Assembly: GCF_014653275.1 (NCBI RefSeq)
Contig: NZ_BNAL01000009.1
Location: forward strand, 13,100-77,099
From: Deinococcus piscis
GTDB taxonomy: Bacteria; Deinococcota; Deinococci; Deinococcales; Deinococcaceae
DNA: 64,000 nucleotides
Direction: 5' to 3'
How positions within the stretch are numbered: the stretch's first letter is position 1; each line of letters starts with the position of its first letter. A program made the translations under genes and the position numbers. This document shows, piece by piece, positions 9,380-18,102 of the stretch. The notes under the pieces were generated by a model. The model saw nothing but the letters and a program-made list of their open reading frames with translations. It was not told where the DNA came from and did not search any database.

Positions 9380-10513
9380 TCACTCATGGCCGGACAGGGC
9401 CGGGAGTGGACGGGTATGGTCGTCAATCAGGCCACCCCCCAGTAACCGGGGGCCGTCATACAGCACAGCGCTCTGGCCGGGAGCCACGGCAAACTGCGGC
9501 TCATCAAAGCGCAGGCGAAATCCGTGCTCATCCGCGTGCAGCACCGTCGCGCCGACTGGGGCCGTGCGGTAGCGCACCTGCACCTGCAAACGCTGGGGCA
9601 GCTCGGACAGGTCTGTGAGGTAGTTGGCCTGCGAAGCGCTCAGCTCATCCCAGAGGCAGTCCTCGTAGTCGCCGACCCACACGGTCTGGGTGTCCGGGTC
9701 CAGATGAACCACATGGCGCACCCGGTGGGTCTGGAACAGGCCCAGGCCCTTTTTCTGGCCCAGGGTGTAGAACTGCGTGCCCAGGTGCTCGCCCACCACC
9801 TCGCCTGTGCGGATTTCCCGAATCTGGCCGCGCACCTGCGGCAGATGCTCTGCCACAAAGTCCTGCACCTTGCCAGGTACGAAGCAGATGTTCTGGCTTT
9901 CAGGCTTTTGGGCCGTCAGCAGGCCGCGCTCGGCGGCGATTTCACGCACGCGGGGCTTTTCCAGTTCGCCCACCGGAAACAGGATGTACGGCAGCGCCTC
10001 GCGGGGCGTGCCCCACAGGAAGTAGGTCTGGTCCTTGCGGGGATCGTCACCGCGCCAGAATTCCACCTCGCCGCGCTCATTTTCTATGCGCTTTACGTAG
10101 TGCCCAGTGGCGACATACTGACAGCCCAGCATCTTGGCCTTCTTGACCAGTTCGTCGAACTTGACCTTGGTGTTGCAGTTCACGCAGGGGTTGGGCGTGC
10201 GGCCACGGGCGTACTCGTCAATAAACGGCTCAACGATATGCCGCTGGAACTGCTCGCGGTAGTCCAGCAGATAAAAGGGCACGCCCACCTGCTCGGCCAC
10301 GCGGCGGGCTTCATAGGCAGCGTCGGGCGAGCAGCACGAATCGAAAGTTTCGGTGCGCTTGTCGTCGGGCCAAAAGCGCATCATGGCCCCTACCACGCTG
10401 TAGCCCTGGTCCTTGAGCAGCGCAGCCGTCACCGACGAGTCCACGCCGCCTGACATGGCACACAGCACGCGGGTGCCAGCAGCGCTGGGAGAAAGAGAGG
10501 TGGGCGCAGTCAT
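9380..10513 (-). CDS. mnmA: tRNA-specific 2-thiouridylase
   Basis: Adds the 2-thio group to wobble U34 of Lys, Glu and Gln tRNAs. The 377-aa product has the PP-loop SGGVDSS (21-27). The catalytic cysteines are C113 (NPCVNCN) and C210 (SQNICFVPG), and TGHYV follows. ATG 10513 is preceded by TAGGCT (complement of 10522-10527) with 8 nt between, so it is leaderless. It is divergent from the TetR gene, with about 70 bp between the two starts. Confidence 0.96.
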   Translation of the reverse strand: MTAPTSLSPSAAGTRVLCAMSGGVDSSVTAALLKDQGYSVVGAMMRFWPDDKRTETFDSCCSPDAAYEARRVAEQVGVPFYLLDYREQFQRHIVEPFIDEYARGRTPNPCVNCNTKVKFDELVKKAKMLGCQYVATGHYVKRIENERGEVEFWRGDDPRKDQTYFLWGTPREALPYILFPVGELEKPRVREIAAERGLLTAQKPESQNICFVPGKVQDFVAEHLPQVRGQIREIRTGEVVGEHLGTQFYTLGQKKGLGLFQTHRVRHVVHLDPDTQTVWVGDYEDCLWDELSASQANYLTDLSELPQRLQVQVRYRTAPVGATVLHADEHGFRLRFDEPQFAVAPGQSAVLYDGPRLLGGGLIDDHTRPLPALSGHE

Positions 10514-10583
10514 CGCGCCTTAGCCTAACAGTGCCAGGCAGCCTGGGCCGTGACGGCGCTCACGGCCCGCTATGATGGGCAGC

Positions 10584-11183
10584 GTGAGTTCTGCACGCCC
10601 CACCGTCCCGCCCGTACCCAAAATCACAGATACCCGCCAGCGCATCTTGTCTGAGGCCGGCAAATTGTTCGTCTCACGCGGCTATCACGGTGTGTCCATG
10701 CGTGAAGTGGCGCTGGCAGTCGGCGTGACCAAGCCCGCCCTTTACCACCATTACGCTGACAAGGAAACACTGTTCGTGGCAATTTTGGAAGACTCGGTGG
10801 GCGACCTGGAAAGCATCATCAAGCAAATGGGCCAGCAGCCCGACCTGCGTGCTCAGCTGCGGAGTCTGGTTGGAAGCTTGCTGGCTCAGAGTCCGGATTA
10901 CTGGGTGGGCTTGCAACTGGCGGGCGAGCTCAAACACGTGGCTCCTGAGCGCCGCGCCGACTTCGAGAACCACTACCGCCGGGTTTGGCTGGGCGGCCTG
11001 GGACAAATGATTGGGGAAGCGATGGAGCGCGGCGAACTGCGCCGTGACCTCTCCCCCGCCGACTTGACCCGCGCCCTGATGGGGATCCTGTACCCGCTGG
11101 TGTCCGGGCCAGCCCATCCGGGGCGGGAAGCTGCCGGAGAATCACTCCTGGCCGTGTTCTTGGAAGGGGCCGTACCCCGCTAA
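10584..11183 (+). CDS. TetR family transcriptional regulator
   Basis: A 199-aa repressor-type protein. An N-terminal HTH (TRQRILSEAGKLFVSRGYHG, SMREVALAVGVTKPALYHHY) is followed by an all-helical ligand domain of unknown specificity. ATGs at 10572 and 10575 exist. They are part of a TATGAT -10 (10571-10576), and GTG 10584 lies exactly 7 nt after it, so I take GTG 10584 as a leaderless start. It could regulate itself, mnmA or the convergent oxidoreductase gene. No operator palindrome is obvious. Confidence 0.9.
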   Translation: MSSARPTVPPVPKITDTRQRILSEAGKLFVSRGYHGVSMREVALAVGVTKPALYHHYADKETLFVAILEDSVGDLESIIKQMGQQPDLRAQLRSLVGSLLAQSPDYWVGLQLAGELKHVAPERRADFENHYRRVWLGGLGQMIGEAMERGELRRDLSPADLTRALMGILYPLVSGPAHPGREAAGESLLAVFLEGAVPR

Positions 11184-11272
11184 GCGGGAGTTCTGCAGTG
11201 AGTGGCCTTAGTCCCTCAAAACTGGGGGCGCTGCTGGTGGGCAGCTACAGCTGGCAGCACAGGCGCAGATGT

Positions 11273-12295
11273 TCAGGGCCGCGCCACCTCAATCACACTG
11301 CGCCCGCGCAGTTCGCCCTCTAGAATGCGGCGCGACAGCCGGGGCAGGTCGTCCAGGGTGTAGGTCTGGGTCATGGGAGCCAGGCGCTCGGCGGGGAGGT
11401 CGCGGGCCAGGCGCTGCCAGGCTTCGCGGCGCAGCGGGCGCGGACAGGCCACCGAGTCAATGCCCAGTAGGCTGACCCCGCGCAGAATCAGCGGGAAGAC
11501 GGTGGCGGTCAGCTCGGCACTCCCCGCCAGACCGCACACCGCCACAGCCCCTTGCCGCCGCAGCGCCGACATGACCCCACTCAGCGTACTGCCCCCCACC
11601 GTGTCAATGGCCGCCGCCCAGCGCTCAGATTCCAGCGGACGGTTCAGGCCACTGACCTCGTCGCGGTGCAGCACCACTCGGGCTCCCAGCTCACGCAAGT
11701 AGGCTTCCTCCTGCATCTTGCCGGTGCTGGCGTGGACCTCGTGACCAGCGGCGGCCAGCAGTGCTACAGCCACACTGCCCACGCCCCCAGTGGCCCCGGT
11801 GACCAGGACTGGGCCGTCCAGCACTGGGCCGTACAGGGTGTGACGCTCCAGAGCCAGTACCGCCAGCATGGCCGTAAAGCCTGCTGTACCCACCGCCATG
11901 GCCCAGGCAGCGTCGGTGCCGGGCGGAAGTGGCTCGACCCAGCCGGACTGCACGCGGGCATACTCGGCGTACCCGCCACTCGTATTTTCTCCGATGCCCC
12001 AGCCGGTCACAACCACCTGACTGCCGGGACCAAAGCCTTCGCCAGAACCTTCGACCACCTCACCGGCCAGGTCAATGCCGGGCACGATGGGAAATGTTTT
12101 GAGGATGCCGGGGCGGCCCTGGAGGGCCAGGCCATCTTTGTAGTTGAGGCTGGAATGGGTTACCCGGACAGTAACGTCGCCGGGCGGCAGGTCGTCAGGG
12201 CCCAGCAGGACAGACTCGACAGCGTGCCCCTGAGTGCGCTGGGCAGAGGCCAACCGGGTGGCCTGAAGGGCACGGAACTGTGGGGGAATAGACAT
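11273..12295 (-). CDS. AcuI/YhdH-type NADPH oxidoreductase (acryloyl-CoA reductase-like)
   Basis: A zinc-less medium-chain dehydrogenase of 340 aa. The N-terminal GroES-like domain holds SSLNYKDGLALQG and PGIDLAGEV. The Rossmann domain has VTGATGGVGSVA. The YhdH/AcuI hallmarks SLLGIDS and the C-terminal RSVIEV support reduction of acryloyl-CoA or a similar enone. ATG 12295 has a GGAGGT Shine-Dalgarno 6 nt upstream. It is divergent from the S1-domain gene. Confidence 0.9.
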   Translation of the reverse strand: MSIPPQFRALQATRLASAQRTQGHAVESVLLGPDDLPPGDVTVRVTHSSLNYKDGLALQGRPGILKTFPIVPGIDLAGEVVEGSGEGFGPGSQVVVTGWGIGENTSGGYAEYARVQSGWVEPLPPGTDAAWAMAVGTAGFTAMLAVLALERHTLYGPVLDGPVLVTGATGGVGSVAVALLAAAGHEVHASTGKMQEEAYLRELGARVVLHRDEVSGLNRPLESERWAAAIDTVGGSTLSGVMSALRRQGAVAVCGLAGSAELTATVFPLILRGVSLLGIDSVACPRPLRREAWQRLARDLPAERLAPMTQTYTLDDLPRLSRRILEGELRGRSVIEVARP

Positions 12296-12381
12296 GGTCA
12301 GACCTCCGAAAAGCAGTGAATTGGGGAATGATCCAACTGTAGCAGCTGACCCAAACAGAAGATGTGTAGTAGCATGGGCGC

Positions 12382-12406
12382 ATGCAATTTCAGGAGGGCA
12401 CCCTTA

Positions 12407-12417
<11 letters not shown>
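12382..12417 (+). CDS. 11-codon leaderless leader ORF before the S1-domain gene
   Basis: ATG 12382 lies 6 nt after a TAGCAT -10 (12370-12375). It encodes MQFQEGTLSAA and ends at TGA 12415-12417. The ORF contains the AGGAGG (12392-12397) and the GTG start (12407) of the next gene in another frame. Its translation would therefore cross the ribosome-binding site of the main ORF. Confidence 0.35.
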
Positions 12418-12784
<367 letters not shown>

Positions 12785-12800
12785 CGGATAAATATCGGAA

Positions 12801-12843
12801 CAGAGCGGTGGACTTGTGTAAGGTTCGCCGCTCTGCTTCTTTG
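12801..12843 (+). terminator. terminator after the S1-domain gene
   Basis: A 10-bp stem CAGAGCGGTG / CGCCGCTCTG is followed by a T-rich tract (CTTCTTT). It lies just before the convergent aroA stop and may work in both directions. Confidence 0.65.
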
Positions 12844-12848
12844 CCTCG

Positions 12849-14162
12849 CTAGTAAGCCAGCAGCTCTACCTGCGCTCCCAGTGCCCGCAGATGTGCGAAA
12901 AACTCCGGGTAACTTTTGCGGATGTGGTGTGCGCCGGTCACACGGACCGGGCTGTCCGCCCGCAGGGCCAGCAAGCTGAGCAGCATGATCATGCGGTGGT
13001 CGCCGTGGCCGTCTACCTGGACGTTTCCACGTACCGCCCCTCCGCACACGGTCAGCGAGTCGGCAGTTTCTTCGGCCTGTAGCCCCAGCGTCAGCAGCTC
13101 GGCCCGCGTGTCGCTGATGCGGTCACACTCCTTGAGGCGCAGGGTCGCCACATTTTCCCAGGTGGTGCAGCCCTCGGCGCGGGCAGCAGCGGCACACATC
13201 ACCTGAATGGCGTCGGTGAAATGGTCGCCATCCAGTGTGACCGCCTGGAGGGGCCGCCCACCTCGCACCGTCACGCCTACCGCGTCCTGGGAGATATCGG
13301 CCCCCATTTGCCGCAGCACCCCAACCACAGCCCGCTCTCCTTGCAAGTCTTGGGGGTCCAGGCCGGTCACGCGCACCTCACCGGGCAGCGTCGCCCCGGC
13401 CACCAGCAGCGCGGCACTGCCGGGATAGTCGCCGGGCACCACATATTTGCCCGCCCAGTACGTCTGAACGCCCGCTACCCGAATGCGGCGCAGATCGTCC
13501 GAGGCGTCCAGCTGAATGCCGAAGCGGCGTAGGGTGTCCAGGGTCTGGCGGATGGGCGGCTCGCTTTTGATGTGCCCGGTGACCGTGATATCCAGCCCTG
13601 CAGGGAGCAGCGGCGCAGCAAACAGCAGGCCCGAAAGAAACTGGCTGGACCGCTCGGCACTGACCGTGACGGCCCCGCCCGGCACCGGCCCGCCCCTGAC
13701 CGTGACCGGCAAGCGGCCACCTTCCGCGCTACGGACCTCTAGCCCCAGCCCACGCAAGGCGTCCAGCAAGTCACCCATAGGCCGCTGCCCCAGCGAGTGC
13801 GGCGAGTCAGTCACGACCTCGGTGCCATCTGTCAGGGCGGCGACGGCCAGCAAGAAGCGGGCCACCGCGCCGGCGTTACCCACCTCCAGACGGGTGTCCG
13901 GACGGGGCCGAGCGCCAAATCCGGTGACGTGGGCGTCTGGACCGTCCAGCACAATCTGGGCTCCCCAGGCCCGCAGCGAACGAATCAAGGCGTCGGCATC
14001 TTCGCTGGCCGCCACGCCGCGTACCACGCTCTCCCCTTCTGCCAAGGCTGCCGCCAGCAGAAAACGGGTGGTGTAATTTTTGCTGGGCTGGGCCTGTACG
14101 GTGCCGCTGAGCCGGGCGGCAGGATAGACGACAGCGTCAAACTGGGCAGGGGTCTGGGTCAT
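12849..14162 (-). CDS. aroA: 3-phosphoshikimate 1-carboxyvinyltransferase (EPSP synthase)
   Basis: Joins shikimate-3-phosphate and PEP in the aromatic amino acid pathway. The 437-aa product has the two-lobed family pattern: QPSKNYTTRFLL, GNAG, DSPHSLGQRPM, SSQFLSGLL, VPGDYPGSA, LRLKECDRI, DHR and SYPEFF. The sequence is divergent. After GNAG it reads AVARF instead of TAMRP, so the positions of E. coli T97 and P101 are Ala and Phe. ATG 14162 follows a TACACT -10 by 6 nt (leaderless). An in-frame ATG at 14180 lies upstream of that -10. Confidence 0.95.
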   Translation of the reverse strand: MTQTPAQFDAVVYPAARLSGTVQAQPSKNYTTRFLLAAALAEGESVVRGVAASEDADALIRSLRAWGAQIVLDGPDAHVTGFGARPRPDTRLEVGNAGAVARFLLAVAALTDGTEVVTDSPHSLGQRPMGDLLDALRGLGLEVRSAEGGRLPVTVRGGPVPGGAVTVSAERSSQFLSGLLFAAPLLPAGLDITVTGHIKSEPPIRQTLDTLRRFGIQLDASDDLRRIRVAGVQTYWAGKYVVPGDYPGSAALLVAGATLPGEVRVTGLDPQDLQGERAVVGVLRQMGADISQDAVGVTVRGGRPLQAVTLDGDHFTDAIQVMCAAAARAEGCTTWENVATLRLKECDRISDTRAELLTLGLQAEETADSLTVCGGAVRGNVQVDGHGDHRMIMLLSLLALRADSPVRVTGAHHIRKSYPEFFAHLRALGAQVELLAY

Positions 14163-14238
14163 GCGGGCAGTGTAGGGCAAGTCTGGAACAGGGAGCAGCG
14201 CGGAAACGCTCCCGCCAAGGAACCCGTACCGGAAGGCA

Positions 14239-15183
14239 ATGACCGCTAAGCCAGAGACTCCTCCCTCATCTCCGCCCCGGCCCTGGCCACTGCCGCGGCG
14301 CTGGCTGCTGAACTTCGGCAGTGTTTACCTGGCGGGTTACTTTCTGCTGGCTGGGCAAACCCTGTGCCTACCGCCGGACGCCCGGCAATAGCTGCACAGC
14401 GCTGTGGGCAGGCTCTATGAAGCTGCGCTCGGACAGTCCTGGCCCCCGCTGAGGCCCACCGGAAGCGGTGACACGGCGCTTGACTGGATGTTTTTCGGTC
14501 TGCTGTTCCTGGCAGCGCTGGCCGGGGGCACCCTCTGGACCGCCCTGCAAAAGCGCCTGCCTGCCTGGCAAGTTCCCGCACTGAGTGGATTCCTGCGCTT
14601 TTTTCTGGCAGCGTGGCTGCTCAGCTATGGCCTGATCAAGTTCAACTTTGGGCAGTTCGGACTGCTGCATGCCGAGCAGCTGGACACCACCTACGGCGAG
14701 TCCAGCCCCATGGGCCTACTGTGGCGCTTCATGGCGGCCAGTCCGGGCTATCAGTGGCTGGCCGGACTGGCGGAAGTGCTGCCCGCGCTGCTGCTGCACC
14801 GGCGCACAGTTACGCTGGGCGCACTGCTCTCCAGCGTCACCCTCACCAACATTGTTGCCCTGAACCTGCTGTATGACGTGCCCGTCAAGCTGTTCAGCGG
14901 GCACCTGCTGCTGGCCGCACTGATCCTGGCCGCTGCTGAGTGGCCCCGGCTGTGGGCTTTTGCGCGTGGCGAGGCGGTGCCCGCCAGGCAGGCACGCCGG
15001 CAACCTGCCGTCTTCCGCTGGGGGAGCTGGCTGCTAACCGCCCTGGTCCTGGTGACCGCTGGCCTCCACGCCAAGCAGGGCCTTGGAGAACTGGCCGAGT
15101 ACCGGGCCGACCCGGCCAACTCGCAGACCCGCTTGCAGACGCGGGGCTTTCATCCCATCAGCCCGGAGCCGTTCAGCCGCTAG
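14239..15183 (+). pseudogene. membrane protein gene interrupted by in-frame TAG
   Basis: ATG 14239 opens a frame whose residues 24-43 look like a membrane helix (LLNFGSVYLAGYFLLAGQTL). It ends at TAG 14389-14391, and the same frame then continues for 264 codons with several more helices (MFFGLLFLAALAGG, FLRFFLAAWLLSYG, LLSSVTLTNIVALN, WLLTALVLVTAG). CAG to TAG is one transition. A restart at GTG 14404 would give a 259-aa protein without the first helix. The polytopic layout recalls DoxX-like or thiol-oxidoreductase membrane proteins, but I do not assign a function. A sequencing error is possible. Confidence 0.65.
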
Positions 15184-15253
15184 CATTCAGAGTTGCTGTG
15201 GCGTCCAGAGGCACTGCACCGCCAGAGCGCAGCACGCAGGACACCACGAAAAG

Positions 15254-15276
15254 GGCCGGGGCTATAGCTCCCGGCC
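15254..15276 (-). terminator. probable terminator of the carboxynorspermidine dehydrogenase gene
   Basis: The stem GGCCGGG / CCCGGCC with a short GCTATAGCT-type loop. On the reverse strand it is followed by CTTTT. It lies 40 nt past the gene's stop. Confidence 0.55.
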
Positions 15277-15317
15277 TCCTGTCTTCCTTAGACCCTTGGA
15301 CGCGGCGAATGCCGTCC

Positions 15318-16535
15318 TCAGTCCTTCACCAGCTCCACGCCGCTCAGTTCGCTCAGCGGCAGGCCCCACTGGTTCATCGCGTCAAAGAAGGGGTCGGGGT
15401 CGAGCTGTTCCACGTTCCAGACGCCGGGCTGCATCCAGTCACCCCGCAGCATCAGCATCGCGCCAATCATGGCGGGCACGCCGGTGGTGTAGCTCACGCC
15501 CTGCGCCTGCACCTCGCGGTAGCACTCGGCGTGGTCCTTGACGTTGTAGACGAAGTGAACCTTGGGCTGGCCGTCTTTGCCGGTGCCCTTGACCTGGACG
15601 CCGATGCAGGTCTGGCCCGTGTAGCCTGCCGCGAGCGATTCGGGCGCAGGCAGCACGGCCTTCAGAAACTCAATCGGGGCGATTTGCTGACCACGGAAGT
15701 CAATCGGCTCAATGGAGGTCATGCCAATGCCTTCGAGCACGTTCAGGTGCTTGATGTACGCCTCCCCAAAGGTCATCCAGAAGCGGGCACGCTTGATGGT
15801 CGGGAAGTGCTTGACGATGGATTCCAGTTCTTCGTGGTACAGCACGTAGCTCTTGCGGGTCGCCACGTTGGGGTAGTAGATGTCCTGGCTGATTTCCAGC
15901 GGCTGGGTTTCGACCCACTCACCATTCTCGAAGTAGCGCCCGTTGGCGGTGATTTCGCGGATGTTGATTTCGGGGTTGAAGTTGGTGGCGAACGCCTTGC
16001 CGTGGTTGCCGTTGTTGCAGTCCACGATGTCGAGGTACTGCATTTCGGAAAAGTGGTGCTTGGCGTGGTAGGCGGTCATCGCCTGGGTCGCGCCGGGGTC
16101 GAAGCCGCAGCCCAGCAGCGCCATGAGGCCCTTTTCCCTGAACTTGTCCTGGTAGGCCCACTGCCACGAGTACTCGAACTTCGCCACGTCCTTCGGCTCG
16201 TAGTTGGCGGTGTCCAGGTAATGCACGCCGGTTTCCAGGCAGGCGTCCATGATGGTCAGGTCCTGGTAGGGCAGCGCGAGGTTGATGACCATTTCGGGGC
16301 CGAAGCCCTGAATCAGTTCCACCAGCGCGGGCACGTTGTCGGCGTCCACAGTGGCAGTGCTGAATTTGGTCTTGGAGTCGGGGAAATGCTCGTGGATTTC
16401 GGCCACGATCTTGTCGGCCTTGCTGACCGTGCGGGTGGCGATCAGGACTTCGCTGAAGACTTCGTCGTTCTGGGCGCACTTCTTGGCGGTGACGTTGGCG
16501 ACCCCACCGGCTCCGATGATGATGACTTTACTCAT
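15318..16535 (-). CDS. carboxynorspermidine dehydrogenase / saccharopine dehydrogenase family
   Basis: An NAD(P)-dependent enzyme of 405 aa. The Rossmann start is MSKVIIIGAGGVANVTAKKC, followed by NLALPYQDLTIMDACLETGVHYLDTANYEP, GCGFDPGATQAM and NGNHGKAFATNFNPEIN. This pattern is typical of carboxynorspermidine synthase/dehydrogenase in the alternative polyamine pathway. A lysine-related role is less likely. ATG 16535 follows a TAGACT -10 (complement of 16543-16548) by 7 nt. The longer frame to 16667 has no conservation. No nspC decarboxylase gene is next to it. Confidence 0.9.
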   Translation of the reverse strand: MSKVIIIGAGGVANVTAKKCAQNDEVFSEVLIATRTVSKADKIVAEIHEHFPDSKTKFSTATVDADNVPALVELIQGFGPEMVINLALPYQDLTIMDACLETGVHYLDTANYEPKDVAKFEYSWQWAYQDKFREKGLMALLGCGFDPGATQAMTAYHAKHHFSEMQYLDIVDCNNGNHGKAFATNFNPEINIREITANGRYFENGEWVETQPLEISQDIYYPNVATRKSYVLYHEELESIVKHFPTIKRARFWMTFGEAYIKHLNVLEGIGMTSIEPIDFRGQQIAPIEFLKAVLPAPESLAAGYTGQTCIGVQVKGTGKDGQPKVHFVYNVKDHAECYREVQAQGVSYTTGVPAMIGAMLMLRGDWMQPGVWNVEQLDPDPFFDAMNQWGLPLSELSGVELVKD

Positions 16536-16611
16536 GAAGCACAGTCTAACGTGACGGGTGAGCAGTGCCCAGGCCCCAGCACTCCCGCAAAAGGCACGGC
16601 ACCTCTGGGCA

Positions 16612-16646
16612 CGCTGGGCAGTTGGGAACGCTGGGCAGTTAGGGAA
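16612..16646 (+). repeat. two-copy tandem repeat (17/18 bp) upstream of the aminotransferase gene
   Basis: Copies 16612-16628 and 16629-16646 share CGCTGGGCAGTT and then GGGAA, differing by one inserted A. A partial CGCT follows. The array ends about 10 bp before the aminotransferase -10 box. It may be an operator or simple replication slippage. Confidence 0.5.
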
Positions 16647-16669
16647 CGCTTGGAAGTACACTGGCAAGC

Positions 16670-17914
16670 ATGACGAGTGCCCAGACCAGTGCCCAGGACG
16701 CCTACGCCGCTTTGCAGCAAAAAGGGCTGCGCCTGAACATGCAGCGCGGGCAGCCCAGTGATCAGGACTTCGGGCTGTCCAACCGCCTGATCGGTGCCCT
16801 GAACGAGCATGACTTTCAGATGGACGGCACCGACCTGCGCAACTACCCCGGCGGTATCCGGGGCCTGCCTTCGGCGCGGGCGCTGGCGGCCAATTATCTG
16901 GACCTCAAGGACGAAAACGTGATCGTGTGGAACAACTCCAGCCTGGAACTGCAGGGCCTGGTGTTGATGTTCGCGCTGCTGCACGGCCTCCCCGGCGGCC
17001 AGCCCTGGGCCGGGCAGCCGAACAAGATGATCGTGACGGTGCCCGGCTATGACCGGCACTTCAGCCTACTGGAGCATCTGGGCTTCGAGCTGCTGACGGT
17101 GCTGATGCAGCCGGACGGCCCTGACATGGACGCCGTAGAGCGGCTGGCGCAGGACCCCAGCGTGCGCGGCATCGTCTTTGTGCCGACCTATTCCAACCCC
17201 ACCGGAGAGTCCATAAGCCCCGAAAAGGCGGCGCGGCTGGCCGGGCTGAAGGCGGCGGCCCCCGACTTCACCATTTTTGCGGACGACGCTTACCGGGCGC
17301 ACCACCTGTACGCGGAGGACCGCGACGAGCCGGTGAATCTGGTCGCTCTGTGCCGCGACGCCGGGCACCCGAACCGCGCCTTCGTGTATGCCTCGACCTC
17401 CAAAATCACCTTTGCGGGCGCGGGCCTGGGCTTTGTGGGCAGCAGTGAGGACAACATCGCTTGGCTAGGTGAGCACCTGAATGCCCAGAGCATCGGCCCC
17501 AACAAGTTCGAGCAAGCCCGGCATGTGCGGTTTCTGGAGACTTACTCCGGCGGCTTAGAAGGCCTGATGGCCGAGCACGCCCGCCTGATTGCCCCCAAGT
17601 TTGCAGCAGTAGATGAAATCCTGAGCCGCGAGCTGGGCACCCAGGGCGAGTACGCCACTTGGACCAAGCCCAAAGGCGGGTACTTTATCAGTCTGGACAC
17701 CGCCGAGCCAGTCGCCGCCCGCGTGATTGAGCTGGCCGGGCAAGCGGGCATTAGCCTGACGCCTGCGGGCAGCACCTTCCCCAAGGGCCAAGACGATGGC
17801 CGCAATATCCGCCTGGCCCCGACCCGCCCCCCGCTGGAAGAGGTCCGCGAGGCGATGGAAGGCGTGGCCGTGTGCATCCAATTGGCCACCGAGGAATACC
17901 GCAGCCAGAGGTGA
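16670..17914 (+). CDS. aspartate aminotransferase, class Ic (AspT/MocR-like, no HTH)
   Basis: A PLP enzyme of 414 aa that interconverts aspartate and 2-oxoglutarate with oxaloacetate and glutamate. Diagnostic of the Corynebacterium AspT-type family are NMQRGQPSDQDFGLS, LRNYPGGIRGL, VPGYDRHFSLLEHLGFE, PTYSNPTGESIS, ASTSKITFAGAG (PLP lysine), SIGPNKFEQARH, GGYFISLD and NIRLAPTRPP. ATG 16670 is 7 nt after TACACT (16657-16662), so leaderless. A stem-loop follows the stop. Confidence 0.9.
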   Translation: MTSAQTSAQDAYAALQQKGLRLNMQRGQPSDQDFGLSNRLIGALNEHDFQMDGTDLRNYPGGIRGLPSARALAANYLDLKDENVIVWNNSSLELQGLVLMFALLHGLPGGQPWAGQPNKMIVTVPGYDRHFSLLEHLGFELLTVLMQPDGPDMDAVERLAQDPSVRGIVFVPTYSNPTGESISPEKAARLAGLKAAAPDFTIFADDAYRAHHLYAEDRDEPVNLVALCRDAGHPNRAFVYASTSKITFAGAGLGFVGSSEDNIAWLGEHLNAQSIGPNKFEQARHVRFLETYSGGLEGLMAEHARLIAPKFAAVDEILSRELGTQGEYATWTKPKGGYFISLDTAEPVAARVIELAGQAGISLTPAGSTFPKGQDDGRNIRLAPTRPPLEEVREAMEGVAVCIQLATEEYRSQR

Positions 17915-17921
17915 GACAGCG

Positions 17922-17955
17922 GCGGCGCACAGCCCGGAAATGTGCGCCGCTTCTT
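17922..17955 (+). terminator. stem-loop terminator after the aminotransferase gene
   Basis: A perfect 10-bp stem GCGGCGCACA / TGTGCGCCGC with a 9-nt loop is followed by TTCTT. Confidence 0.7.
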
Positions 17956-17978
17956 AACTCCCGTTTCCGGGCGGCTGG

Positions 17979-18062
17979 TACACTGCCTCTATGCCCTGAA
18001 CTGGGTGCGCCTGAGACATATCCCACCAAGCACGCACGAGTGCTGGCGGGAGTTTTTTTTGT
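17979..18062 (+). ncRNA. short terminated leader RNA with a start-Pro-stop ORF
   Basis: A TACACT -10 (17979-17984) is followed after 6 nt by ATG CCC TGA (17991-17999), a two-codon leaderless ORF. About 25 nt later come the inverted arms CCCACCAAGCAC / GTGCTGGCGGG (18022-18050) and eight T (18053-18060). The predicted RNA is about 70-75 nt and ends 40 nt before the DUF4258 gene. It could be a transcription attenuator or a free small RNA. The -35 (TTAACT, 19 bp away) is weak. Confidence 0.5.
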
Positions 18063-18102
18063 TTTGGGGGTACTCAGCGGGCGAGTGACCCGGAGGTGAG
18101 CC

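Noticed and set aside
14940..16673. 577-codon open frame on the + strand
   Set aside because: Antisense to the carboxynorspermidine dehydrogenase-like gene; the translation has no recognisable domain.
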